From assembly GCA_036873135.1 (NCBI GenBank), contig JAPTYO010000002.1, positions 50,710,204 through 50,774,203 of the forward strand: 64,000 nt of DNA. The letters run 5' to 3'. Every line of letters starts with the position of its first letter. Within the stretch, counting starts at the first letter, position 1. The translations under genes were made by a program, and so were the position numbers. Positions 22,262 through 31,634 of this stretch are shown here, in pieces. This DNA comes from Clarkia xantiana subsp. parviflora. Taxonomy: Eukaryota; Streptophyta; Magnoliopsida; Myrtales; Onagraceae. Below the pieces are notes generated by a model. That model made no database searches and had not been told where the DNA came from. It was given only the letters and a program-made list of their open reading frames with translations.

Positions 22262-22701
22262 GAAGTCTTGATTGAACTTGAGGATAATGATAATCAGGCC
22301 CCACTCGCTTCGAGTGGGAGATTTGAAGAAGCATAACAAGTGAACGATATGTTAAATGAAGATGGGGATATTTTCATAATAAATCTAGTGTGAGGAGTCA
22401 ATACAACCACACAGATCACTGTTGCTGCAGGTGCGAATCAAGTCGGACCTGATGATCACATTACCAAACTTATGGATGAAAATCCAATTTTACCTCAAGT
22501 AACTACTGTAACAAGTGGGAGAGGTACAACCAACTCGAATCCCATGGAATTAATCTCGGAGCGGGAATTCCGAGACCGAGAAGTCGTTCAAGAAAAGTTG
22601 TTGGTGAAAGTTCATGTAACTCTCTTGTTCCCAGTGGGAGTATTGCACCGACAATGAGCATTATTCCTAGTGGGAGTGTAGTTCAAAATCAAGATTGGAC
22701 T
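22262..22701 (+). pseudogene. pol: Start of copia pol linker of C2
   Basis: The translation resembles the N-terminus of the C3 pol frame (LIELEDNDNQAPLASSGRFEEA at 22266 onward, later the VQNQDW region at about 22680). It is the Pro/Ser/Gly-rich linker between integrase and RT in copia elements. It carries frameshifts and is cut at 22701 by G2; it resumes at 30597. Confidence 0.7.
22697..22701. repeat. Target site duplication of G2 (left copy)
   Basis: GGACT flanks the left LTR and is repeated at 30592-30596 after the right LTR. The restored copia sequence is colinear with the C3 pol frame. Confidence 0.92.
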
Positions 22702-23432
22702 TGTTGGGATCAAAATGACGTGGCTCTAGAACTTCGGGTAACGGACTTCGAGATCTCGCCGGGAGCTAGCTCACTCAGGTATCTTTCTTGACCTCGTGGG
22801 TAATTAGTTTCCTTTGGTGGCTTTGTGCTGGGCGAGGACCTGAAAAGGTGTGGGGAAGGCCCCTGATTCCACTCCGAAGCTTAAGTCAGTAATGGATATC
22901 GAGAGAATATTGTAAAGTATATGATAGAACTTAATTTAGATAATGAAAGTGAACCCCTATTTATAGGGAGATATTTACCGACTTTGCAGGGCGGTTACCC
23001 TTTGGGGAGGGTTTGGTGTAAAGTCGGCTTAAGTAGGTGACAAGTAGGTCGCCACCTCATCTTTCCTTAACTGGGAAGGTTTCTTCTAGGGCGGTGGAAG
23101 CAGGTTGCCACCTGTCCCTTTCCTTTAGAGGAAGGTTTTCTTCTAGGGAGGTGGAAGCAGGTCGCCACCTATACCATTCCTTAGGAGGAAGGTTTTCCGA
23201 TAAGATTTTGATGGTCGACTCGACTTACTCTTTAAATAGGAGAGAGCATCAGACAGCCTAATCGCCTTCTTTCTTTATTAATCATAATCTGGAAGTCGAC
23301 TTTGTCAAATGTGATCGTCGACCTTTTACCTTTGTTTCGTCATTTCGAATAAGGTTGGTCGACGACTTATCGATCTCGCCTTTGAACGTACTTGGATCTA
23401 TTCTAGCAATGTTGTTTAATTGTAACCTAACA
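22702..23432 (-). repeat. 3' LTR of G2 (731 bp)
   Basis: It starts TGTTGGGATCAAAATG and ends GTAACCTAACA on the plus strand. It contains three imperfect repeats of about 58 bp with the core AGCAGGTCGCCACCT (about 23030-23190). The palindromic CCCTATTTATAGGG near 22956-22969 supplies the TATA box on the minus strand. Confidence 0.92.
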
Positions 23433-23447
23433 CTTGCCCCCGAGACA
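23433..23447 (-). promoter_or_regulatory. Polypurine tract of G2
   Basis: It reads ATGTCTCGGGGGCAAG on the minus strand just before the LTR, and is similar to the tract of G3. Confidence 0.8.
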
Positions 23448-23755
23448 TAAGTCGTCAACTTCATTCATGAAGAGGAGGTCTTGAGTCGAGTATAGTTCTT
23501 GAATATATGCGAGCGAGATTCTGCTTCTATCAATTACTTAGCCCTTGGTGTATAGAATGGAATGGGACATCTTGAGTCGAGGCGAGGTATTTACCTTGAT
23601 GGCTTTCCTGACCGTTGGTTCTGGGGAAGCTGAAGAGTCACCTCGATAAACCCTTGATAGGTGCGAGGCAACAGTCATGTTGTCAGGGAACGACCCAATG
23701 AATGACTGACCTCGGGGAGACTTCCTTGGGAAGTTAAGCGGCGGATATTTTTTAG

Positions 23756-23763
23756 TATAAATA
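23756..23763 (+). promoter_or_regulatory. TATA box of the G2 antisense gene
   Basis: TATAAATA in the context TTAGTATAAATACCACC lies shortly before the first open frame of the antisense gene on the plus strand. It corresponds in position to the TATA boxes in G1, G3 and G5. Confidence 0.5.
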
Positions 23764-23792
23764 CCACCATTTACTCTTCACCTTTTTATTTC

Positions 23793-26129
23793 TTGCTCTC
23801 GTTTTTATTCACCCTGGCGAATCAGTATAGTGCCTTTTTCATTAACCCTAATTCGCCTCACTCTTGCACTCCTGAAGAGAGGATTTTAGTTGGAATCGCC
23901 ACTGCTGGTCCTTCCGATCCTTTTCGAGAAACTTCTTTCCTTCGATCTCTTTCCCAGACTACCACGGCTGCTCAATTCCAACAAGGTAGGTCGCAAGGGT
24001 TGATCCCTTCTTTTCCTGAGTGTCCTAAAGAAAATAAATTGTCCAGCGCCGCTTTCGTAAAAGTCGTGACCCTAGCCAATCTGAGCGATCATGAAGGCCC
24101 TCGTTATGTTGGTCCCCCCGGACAAGGATAACGGGCTAGGGATGGAGAGGTCCCAGTATATGCGGGCCAGATTGAGGCGGGGCTCCGATTTCCTTTCTGC
24201 ACAGAGTTGTATGAACTCTGTGAGAATTATGGGATACATGCTTGCCACAGTCAATGCTATCCGCTTCTGGGTTGGTTTTCGGTGTTTGTGCGACGTTTAT
24301 AATTGGACGTACACCCTTCAAGTCTTTAGATGCTTCTATCAATTGTTGAGAAGCAAGTTGTCGATCTTTGGTTTCAAAGGTCGATGGCCCTCAAATGACC
24401 AACTTTCTTGGAAATCGGCCAAGGAATTGGTGGTTGGGCTTAAGTCTTATAATGAAAGTTGGAAGCATTATTACTTATTTTGTCGAGAAGGCGTCATTTG
24501 GCCCTTATCCCTTCCTCTTGGTGCTGATGGTCCCCCCACTCTTCGTGGTTTAACTCCTGAGGAAATTGCCACGGTCGGCCAGATTCACGCCGTCGTGACC
24601 TTGAAAGAGTTTGAACCGTGGAAATCTGTTGAAGATACAACAAAACAGGCTCTTATTAGATCCTCAATTCGTCTTCTCACTGAAGATCCTCCTCTTGATT
24701 GGGTAACTTCTTTTTCATAGTAGCTTTTTTAAATTCACTTCTGGTTTCATGTAGGTCTCTTTGAGAAGATTTTTTATGCTCGTGGTCAGGCGGCAACAGG
24801 AGTGCCCTTGGACGATTCTGCGGCGACCAGCTCTGAGGTCGCCTCTGAACAACCCTCCCTAGCAGGAGCTATTACTGAGGCTGCCCCCGATTCTGAGAAG
24901 GGGGAGTCTGTTGAAGTTGAGGCGAGGGCCTCTCGGATGAGGACGAAAAGGCATGACAAAAGGGGTGTTGACAAGCCCATTAAAAGGGGAAGGGTGGTCG
25001 ACGTCGTTCCCATCTCAGAGTCCCTGGAGACGGTTTCCTTAACCGCTCGCACTACCTCCAACCCCCAAACCTCCAAAGGTAAGAATTTTCTTATTCTTGA
25101 TTTTATCTTCGTTTGGATTTTCGTAGAACTTTTCCAATTTCTTTTCTTTTCGTAGAAGTCGCTCTGGAGGAGAGGGGCTGTGGTGAAGCTTCCCGCTCCC
25201 AAGCCATGACTAGCTTGAAGTTTGAAGGTCCTCCCTTCACTTGGAAAATGCTCCATACTGCCCCTATGTCTTCGTCGGGTACTGCCGACTGGAATCCCCT
25301 CGCCTCTCTGAAGGGTTACTAGTTGAAAGAGGTTCACTCCATTGATAATTGAGAGTTAGCCCTCCACCTCATCAATGGCTCCATCCCTCCTCTGGATCGT
25401 CCCCGCCTTCCCATCGAGCGCGCTGGGGAGAATGCCCGTGTGTTCTTACATCGGCAGGCCAAGGTAAAGAGAACCATTTTCTTTATCACAATAATTTTTT
25501 GAGGTCGATCCTGTACTTATCTCTCTACGTTCCTTTTAGGCCACTCGATATTTTCTTCAAGTTGGTCAGCTGATAGTCGACTTGGACGAGGAAGTTTCCT
25601 CTTAAAAGGGAGACTCGCCTTGGTGGAGTCGGAAGTGGAAGAGGTGCAACGCCTCAAAGGAGAAGTCACTTGCTTAGAAGAGGAGCTTTTTCGCCTGAAG
25701 GAGGCCTCTGTTAACATGACCGAAGAACTGGCCTCCCTGAAGGACACTGTAAGGGCCTCCATGACAATTGGGGCTTTGCTTGATGATGCTCACCGTACCT
25801 CTGCCACTTTTCTAAGGGGTTTTCGTGCCAAGGTGGTTTCTCACCAAGAGGAGGTTGCCTTGTTGAGGGCGGAGGTAGAGGAGCACAAGAAGTCCGCCTC
25901 GGAGATCATTGCTAATTACAAGGCTAGCGTTGATTTTGAAACTGACGCCGCCGTAGCCATCGGGCAGATGCTTCTTTCCAGCTTTGCCACGGTGGTGGAG
26001 GATAAAAAGACCATGGACCCTGATTTTGACTTCTCGAAAGTGGTGGTTCTTCGAGAATACTTGGCGGAGGAGGCTAGGTGTAGGAAAAATGTATACATGT
26101 TTCCTTTTTCTTTTCCCTCCTCGATGTAA
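23793..26129 (+). pseudogene. Antisense spliced gene of G2 (PF04195-like)
   Basis: The gene lies on the strand opposite to gag-protease. The N-terminal region encodes the PF04195-like block: AGQIEAGLRFPF (about 24161-24200) and, after a frameshift, NAIRFWVGFRCLC and YTLQVFRCFYQLL (to about 24355). It stays open to 24720. Candidate introns are GTAACT at 24702 to CATGTAG near 24753, GTAAGA at 25079 to TTTTCGTAG at 25155, and GTAAAG at 25461 to CCTTTTAG at 25540. The middle exon is basic (RMRTKRHDKRG, IKRGR). The last exon (about 25541-26129) encodes a heptad-like coiled coil (EVEEVQRLKGEVTCLEEEL). There are several stops (25319, about 25603). The order of domains matches G1, G3 and G5, although the sequence is very different. 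Function unknown. Confidence 0.65.
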
Positions 26130-26369
26130 TCCCGACTTGATGTAATCAGTACTTATTAATGATAGAAGGGAGACCTCCTTTTTGCAATTCTCATGCATTC
26201 ATTCTTATTTAATCTTACGATAAATTTGCCCAAGATCTAAGGTTACCTTGTTAAGAAAAAGGTAGTACTTAATAGATTTTCTAGAGCAAACGTTCAAACT
26301 CTGTATAATCGATACTTAATATTTAAGAAGGATTTTATCCTTAGAAAATCGAACCTGTCTTCTGAGTCA

Positions 26370-27570
26370 TCGATCCCTTTGAGTGATTTGGTTGATATCA
26401 GATTCCGGATGATCGGTATATGACTTTGAGAAGATCAGCTTATAGTACTCCTCTCTCAAGTAGTCGATCGATCTCAGTGATTTAGGTGATATCAGATCGT
26501 TGATAGTCGACTCTTGATTATCTTCAATATTTATCCTTTCAAGTAGTCGACCGATCTGAGTGATTTAGTTGATATCAGATCGTTGGTAGTCGACTCTTGA
26601 TTTTCTTCAATATTTATCCTTTCAAGTAGTCGACCGATCTGAGTGATATAGTCAAATCATATCGTTGATAGTCGACTCTTGATTTTCTTCAATACTTATC
26701 CTTTCAAGTAGTCGACCGATCTGAGTGATTTAGTTGATATGAGATCGTTGATAGTCGACTCTTGATTCAGAAAAAGTCCAATAGTTAACCTCTTTCAAGT
26801 AGTTGACCGATCTGAGTGATTTAGTTGATATCAGATTCTTGATGGTCGCCCTCGATTCGGAAAAAGTTATTCAATGCTTAACCTCTTTCGAGTAGTCGAA
26901 CAATATGAGTGATTTAGATGATATCAGATTGTTGATGGTCGTTCTCGATTTGGAAAAAGTTCTTCAATACTTAACCTCTTTCGAGTAGTCGACCGATCTG
27001 AGTGATTTAGTTGATATCTGATCGTTGATGGTCGCTCTCGATTTGGAAAAAGCTATTCAATACTTAACTCTTTCGAGTAGTCGACCGATCTGAGTGATTT
27101 AGTAAATATCAGATCGTTGATGGTCGCTCTCGATTTGGAATAAGTTCTTCAATGCCACCTCTTCATCGACTAATCTGAGTGATTTAGATGATATCAGATT
27201 GTTGATGGTCGCTCTCGGTTTGGAATAAGTCCTTCAATACTTAACCTCTTTCGAGTAGTCGACCAATCTGAGTGATTTAGATGATATCAGATTGTTGATG
27301 GTCGCTCTCGATTTGGAATAAGTTCTTCAATACTTAACCTCTTTCGAGTAGTCGACCGATCTGAGTGATTTAGTTGATATCTGATCGTTGATGGTCACTC
27401 TCGATTTGGAAAAAGTTCTTCAATACTTAACCTCTTTCGAGTAGTCGACCGATCTGAGTGATTTAGTTGATATCAGATCGTTGATGGTCGCTCTCGATTT
27501 GGAATAAGTTCTTCAATGCCACTTCTTCATCGACTAATCTGAGTGATTTAGATGATATCATATTGTTGAT
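26370..27570. repeat. Tandem array of 83-92-bp units, G2
   Basis: Fourteen copies of a unit containing GTCGACCGATCTGAGTGATT, then GATATCAGATCGTTGAT and GTCG(A/C)CTCTTGAT. The first spacings are about 83 bp and later ones about 90 bp, with AT-rich spacers that fall into two types. It sits between the antisense gene and the protease, where other Tat elements have pol followed by an array. The period and sequence are unrelated to the arrays in G1, G3 and G5. Confidence 0.88.
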
Positions 27571-27696
27571 AGTCGATTCTTTGAGTATTTTGATGGAAGG
27601 GCTCAGAATTCTTGGAATAAAAGGGGCCTTAAAAGGCTATATTTATTTATCCCTCCTGAAAAACATTAGCCTTAACAGATAAACCAAGTTACTTTC

Positions 27697-28191
27697 TTAA
27701 TTAGGCGCTGTTTCTATGACTTTTCTTTGATTGCGAAGCCGCATTGAGCTGACGTAGCACCGTCGGAACGCGGTTTGATCTCTTCTCACCTCCCCTATCC
27801 CTTGTAGCGTCGGGAACCTCATTAATTGATGAGCGGTTGACGGTATTATCCGATGAGGATTGAGAGTAGTTCTTCCGATGATGGCATTATATTCTGAGGC
27901 AGCGTCGACGACCACAAAAAATACATCAATCGTTAAGGTCGTCTTTCCTTTTGCCAGAATAATTGGTAGCTTAATGGCTCCCATTGGATAGGTAGTTCTT
28001 CCGGCAAATCCTATGAGGGGAAAGTCGACGTTAAGGAGATCTCTTCTAGTTAGCCCCAAATTTTGGAAAGCTTCATAAAAGAGTATATCCGTCAGACTTC
28101 CACTGTCGATGAGAATCCTCTTTACTTCGTATTCCGCCGATGTGGCGGTGATAACCAAGGTGTCATCGTGAGGGTGAGTAACCATCATCAA
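27697..28191 (-). CDS. pro: Aspartic protease of G2
   Basis: An open frame of 164 codons on the minus strand. It has HPHDDTLVITATSAEYEVKR, the active site LIDSGSLTDILF (about residues 30-41), GFAGRTTYPMGAIKLP and EYNAIIGRTTLNPHR. This is the retropepsin layout of Ty3/gypsy elements. The first ATG in the frame is only a convenience; upstream coding continues toward the Gag knuckle through decayed sequence. The frame ends at 27697 and no RT follows. It would process Gag. Confidence 0.85.
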   Translation of the reverse strand: MMMVTHPHDDTLVITATSAEYEVKRILIDSGSLTDILFYEAFQNLGLTRRDLLNVDFPLIGFAGRTTYPMGAIKLPIILAKGKTTLTIDVFFVVVDAASEYNAIIGRTTLNPHRIIPSTAHQLMRFPTLQGIGEVRRDQTAFRRCYVSSMRLRNQRKVIETAPN

Positions 28192-28733
28192 ATCGTCAGT
28201 GGTGAAGCTTATGGTTATCGGGTCGATTTCCTCATGTCTCCTTTCATCTTCTTGTGAGGTTCGAGCAAAGTAGACTTCCCGGGCGACACTAGTTTCTCCT
28301 CTAGAAGCAAAACCTCCGGCGATGACATTTATCGTCCCCCGTTAAGTCGGGGTAGGATTGTTATGAGGGGGGATCGAAAATTCCTCTGAGGGCTACGGCT
28401 TGGTTTCCTTGGCGCTTTAGAAGGTTTTCCAATAAACTTTAGCAGTTTACCTCTTCAAATCAGCGCCTCGATATCGTGTTTTAAAGCAACACATTCGTTT
28501 GTGTCGTGCCCTTGAACTCGATGATAGCGACAATAATCATTCACCTGAGATCCCATCAGACTCTTTCTGACTAGGGGGGATCATCCAGTCTAAGTTTCTC
28601 CATCTCTTGAAGTACCACAGATATATTGTGTGAGAGGAGTGAATTTTGCCGAATAAGGATTAGGATCCCTCTTTATTCCCGGGCGATTTCCATGTCGAAA
28701 AGTTCCTTCTCGCCTTTCTTCTCTCTTGGATGG
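28192..28733 (-). pseudogene. Gag knuckle and Gag-protease linker of G2, decayed
   Basis: Around 28540-28470 the minus strand encodes DYCRYHRVQGHDTNECVALK, the Tat-type zinc knuckle, and then the RGKLLKFIG-like continuation after a stop. Frameshifts separate it from gag and protease. A conserved VAREVYF-like segment appears near 28290-28260. Confidence 0.7.
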
Positions 28734-29804
28734 TCAAGAGGCGGAACTTTCTTCGGCTTTGGTTGTGATCAGCCTCTTGGCTTCTATAGGCGATCTTTCA
28801 TGTGACCTCTCCAAGTCGATATACTTCTTAACCTTGATGGCGAGAGCGTCAATCTTTCGCACCGGCTTCATCACCATGCTATCCTTCAGGGCTTGACTCT
28901 GTACCCTGAGACCCCTCCAGAAGGTTCTAATCAACTCCCCATCAGTGGCGTCTTCATTCAACTGCTGGAGTATTTTGTGGTATCTAGTATAATAATTGGC
29001 TAAGGTTTCGTTAGGACCTTGCTCAACTTTATCTAGAAAGTCCATACTCTTGAGGCGTTGTCTTCGGCCTATGTGACCTTCTATGAACTTCGCCTTCAAT
29101 TCTTCCCATGAATCAATCGAACTATCAGGAAGACCATAAAACCAAGTGGACGTCTCTTCCTTCAGGGTGGTGGTAAAAAGCGCCGCGTAATGGTCCGGAG
29201 TTGCCCCTCTTCCTAAAAGGGAAGAGTTATGGGTGTTGATATGGCGAACCGGGTCTCCTTCGCCCGTGTAGTCCTCGATGTTCCTTGCAAAGACTCGTGG
29301 AGGAACTCGAGTATTCAATAACCTCTTGGAGAAAGGGTGAGAAGTGTGGTCGCGAATGATAAGTAAATCATTCGCTCCTCTTCTTTTCTTCTCCAATAAT
29401 TCCTCTACCTGTCCTATAGTGAATAGGACAGGGCTCTTGTTCGCCATCTCGACTTCCAGGGCTTTGGGGATCTCTTTCTCCAGGATATTTTCTTCCACAA
29501 CCTTTACACTAGAGGCCACCTCTTCCTTTTGGGAGGCTTCTCGAGTTGGTTCCTTTTTGTCAGGAACCGTTCCCACCTGGGTTTGATTCCAGAAAGCTAT
29601 GAATTCCGCCATCATCTCGTGAGGAAAAGCCGGAGGGACTGTTCCTGCTTCCTCGAGATTGGGCAACGACTTGGCATGACTGAGGTTTTCTTCACCACCG
29701 GTGCCGTTATGTTGAGGCGCGGGTGGGTCTTCTCTGGGGTGTGGACTTGAGGTAGTAGGATTTACTTGGGTATTTCCCACCTCCTCTAACCCAGGATTTG
29801 GCAT
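28734..29804 (-). CDS. gag: Gag of G2
   Basis: The ATG at 29804-29802 (MPNPGLEEVGNTQ) follows the PBS by about 38 bp. The frame is open for 356 codons to 28734. It contains the retrotransposon Gag domain: GEGDPVRHINTHNS, ETSTWFYGLPDSSIDSWEEL, FIEGHIGRRQRLKSMDFLDK, NETLANYYTRYHKILQQL and GELIRTFWRGL. This matches the Gag domain of G3 in order and spacing. The N-terminus is acidic and Pro-rich. It would assemble particles for RNA packaging, and it is intact although pol is missing. Confidence 0.88.
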   Translation of the reverse strand: MPNPGLEEVGNTQVNPTTSSPHPREDPPAPQHNGTGGEENLSHAKSLPNLEEAGTVPPAFPHEMMAEFIAFWNQTQVGTVPDKKEPTREASQKEEVASSVKVVEENILEKEIPKALEVEMANKSPVLFTIGQVEELLEKKRRGANDLLIIRDHTSHPFSKRLLNTRVPPRVFARNIEDYTGEGDPVRHINTHNSSLLGRGATPDHYAALFTTTLKEETSTWFYGLPDSSIDSWEELKAKFIEGHIGRRQRLKSMDFLDKVEQGPNETLANYYTRYHKILQQLNEDATDGELIRTFWRGLRVQSQALKDSMVMKPVRKIDALAIKVKKYIDLERSHERSPIEAKRLITTKAEESSAS

Positions 29805-29841
29805 CTTATTCTTCTTGGAGGCCGTGACTTTTTGATCCTGG

Positions 29842-29859
29842 TTCCCACAGACGGTGCCA
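29842..29859 (-). promoter_or_regulatory. Primer binding site of G2
   Basis: It reads TGGCACCGTCTGTGGGAA on the minus strand, two bases inside the 5' LTR. It differs by one base from the PBS of G3 (TGGCGCCGTCTGTGGGAA). I do not assign the tRNA. Confidence 0.85.
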
Positions 29860-29861
29860 AA

Positions 29862-30591
29862 TGTTGGGATCAAAATGACAGGCTCTAGAACTTCGGGTAA
29901 CGGACTTCGAGATCTCGCCGGGAGCTAGCTCACTTAGGTATCTCTCTTGACCTAGTGGGTACTTAGTTTCCTTTGGTGGCTCTGTGCTGGGCGAGGACCT
30001 GAAAAGGGGTGGGGAACGCCCCTGATTCCACTCCGAAGCTTAAGCCAGTAATGGATATCGAGAGAATATTGTAAAGTATATGATAGAACTTAATTTAGAT
30101 AATGAAAGTGAACCCCTATTTATAGGGAGATATTTACCGACTTTGCAGGGCGGTTACCCTTTGGGGAGGGTTTGGTCTAAAGTTGGCTTAAGTAGGTGAC
30201 AAGCAGGTCGCCACCTTATCTTTCCTTAGCTCGGAAGGTTTCTTCTAGGGCGGTGGAAGCAGGTCGCCACCTGTTCCTTTCCTTAAGAGGAAGGTTTTGT
30301 TCTAGGGAGGTGGAAGCAGGTCACCACCTATACCTTTCCTTAGGAGGAAGGTTTTCTGATAAGACTTTGATGGTCGACTAGACTTACTCTTTAAATAGGA
30401 GAGAGCATCAGACAACCTAGTCGCTTTCTTTCTTTATGAATCCTAATCTGGAAGTCGACTTCCTCAAATGTGATCGTCGACCTTTTACCTTTGTTTCATC
30501 ATTTCGAATAAGGTTGGTCGATGACTTATCGATCTCGACTCTGAACGTACTTGGCTTTATTCTAGCAATGTTGTTTAATCGTAACCCAACA
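29862..30591 (-). repeat. 5' LTR of G2 (730 bp)
   Basis: It starts TGTTGGGATCAAAATG and ends GTAACCCAACA on the plus strand. The minus-strand TATA box CTATAAATA lies at 30125-30117 within the palindrome CCCTATTTATAGGG. The three GTCGCCACCT repeats recur at about 30190-30340. Confidence 0.92.
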
Positions 30592-30596
30592 GGACT

Positions 30597-30901
30597 ATCG
30601 AGCCTAGACGTAGTCTGAGGCACCGAACAAGTATCCCGTCGAGAGAGGTGAATTATTCACCCTCACTTCGGTTGATGAATCTGTAACAGTTAAACAAGCT
30701 ATGGAAGGACCTCAAGTGAAAGAATGGAGGAAAGCAATGGAGGTTGAGATCGCCTCTATGAAAGCTAATTAAGTTTGGTCTTTAGTTGATTTGCCTACTG
30801 ACCGCTGAGCAAAAGGTGCCAAGTGGGTTCTAAAATTGAAACTCACTACTGATGGAGCTGTCGAGCGATAAAAAGCTCGACTCGTTAAGAAAGGATATAC
30901 C
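30597..30901 (+). pseudogene. pol: Copia RT N-terminus of C2
   Basis: It joins 22701 once G2 is removed. The translation shows EPRRS, then VKEWRKAMEVEIASMKAN, a TAA, VWSLVDLPTDR, a stop, and KLTTDGAVER-like sequence up to KKGYT. There are several stops and a frameshift near 30640. It is cut by G3 at 30901 and resumes at 41818. Confidence 0.82.
30897..30901. repeat. Target site duplication of G3 (left copy)
   Basis: ATACC flanks the 5' LTR and is repeated at 41813-41817. Removing G3 joins KKGYT to QLHVVDFDETYSP in copia RT. Confidence 0.95.
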
Positions 30902-31598
30902 TGATGGGTTCGATTACAGCCGTCAGACCCTTTAACGGGGAGGAAACGGCAAACAGGCCCACCAGGCCCAAAATGAAGGTCAAGATGACCTAGGAGAAGG
31001 GTCCCGACGAAGGGAGTCCCGACAAGGCAAGGTCCCGACAGAGTCGGTCCCGACGGTGGAGCTGGAAGCTCCCGATGAGAAGCCTTTAAGTAGGCCCCGA
31101 TGATGAATCCCTGAGAATGATTGGCCCTGTCACGATGACGAGGGGCCCCGAGCGGTGACACAACGAGATAACTCTGGAATCCCCGACGGGAGTCGGGACT
31201 CGATTATCAGAGGATAAGGCCAAGATATGCGGGGCGTGGCCGAGATACGCGGAACGTGGTTAAGATACACGGAGCGTGGCCGAGATACGCGGGGCATGGC
31301 TGAGATACGCGAGATCACATCCGAGATACGCGGGATACGGGCTGACCACCCCCAACGGTTCACCAGGTACCTGAGGCATCTCCTTGCCTATAAAAGGGCA
31401 GGAGATCACCTCAGAACACTTACGTTGAATTCAATACACTTTGAGATTACTGCTTGCCAGTCATACGAGATACTTATTTAAGCATCGGAGAGGGATTCTG
31501 GGTCACCGCCCGGTCTATCCCCTCTTGCAGGATTACGTGGAGCGAAGGAGCTAGGATTGTCGTCAAAGTCCGTACCGGAGTTCCACCGTGATCCAACA
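30902..31598 (+). repeat. 5' LTR of G3 (697 bp)
   Basis: It starts TGATGGGTTCG and ends CCGTGATCCAACA. U3 has about six tandem units of 19-22 bp related to GGCGTGGCCGAGATACGCGG (31225-31345). The TATA box CTATAAAAG is at 31388-31396. The U3 repeats look like promoter elements. Confidence 0.95.
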
Positions 31599-31599
31599 T

Positions 31600-31617
31600 T
31601 GGCGCCGTCTGTGGGAA
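31600..31617 (+). promoter_or_regulatory. Primer binding site of G3
   Basis: TGGCGCCGTCTGTGGGAA one base after the LTR. This form of PBS is common in plant Tat-type elements. The tRNA is not assigned here. Confidence 0.9.
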
Positions 31618-31634
31618 ACAAACAAAAAGATAAT

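Larger units (their letters stand above)
22702..30591 (-). mobile_element. G2: pol-less Tat-like Ty3/gypsy element with antisense gene
   Basis: A complete 7.9-kb insertion with LTRs at both ends, PBS and PPT in minus orientation and the 5-bp target duplication GGACT. The minus strand holds gag, knuckle and protease (29804-27697). RT, RNase H and integrase are absent. The tandem array follows directly, then the antisense gene on the plus strand. The LTRs differ at about 40 of 730 positions by eye, which would be about 2 million years at 1.3e-8 substitutions per site per year (an assumed rate). It must have moved with enzymes supplied by another element. Confidence 0.9.

Noticed and set aside
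31557..31634. Upstream extension of the G3 Gag frame into the LTR and PBS
   Set aside because: There is no ATG in it and it runs through the LTR end and the PBS. The first ATG after the PBS is at 31635.
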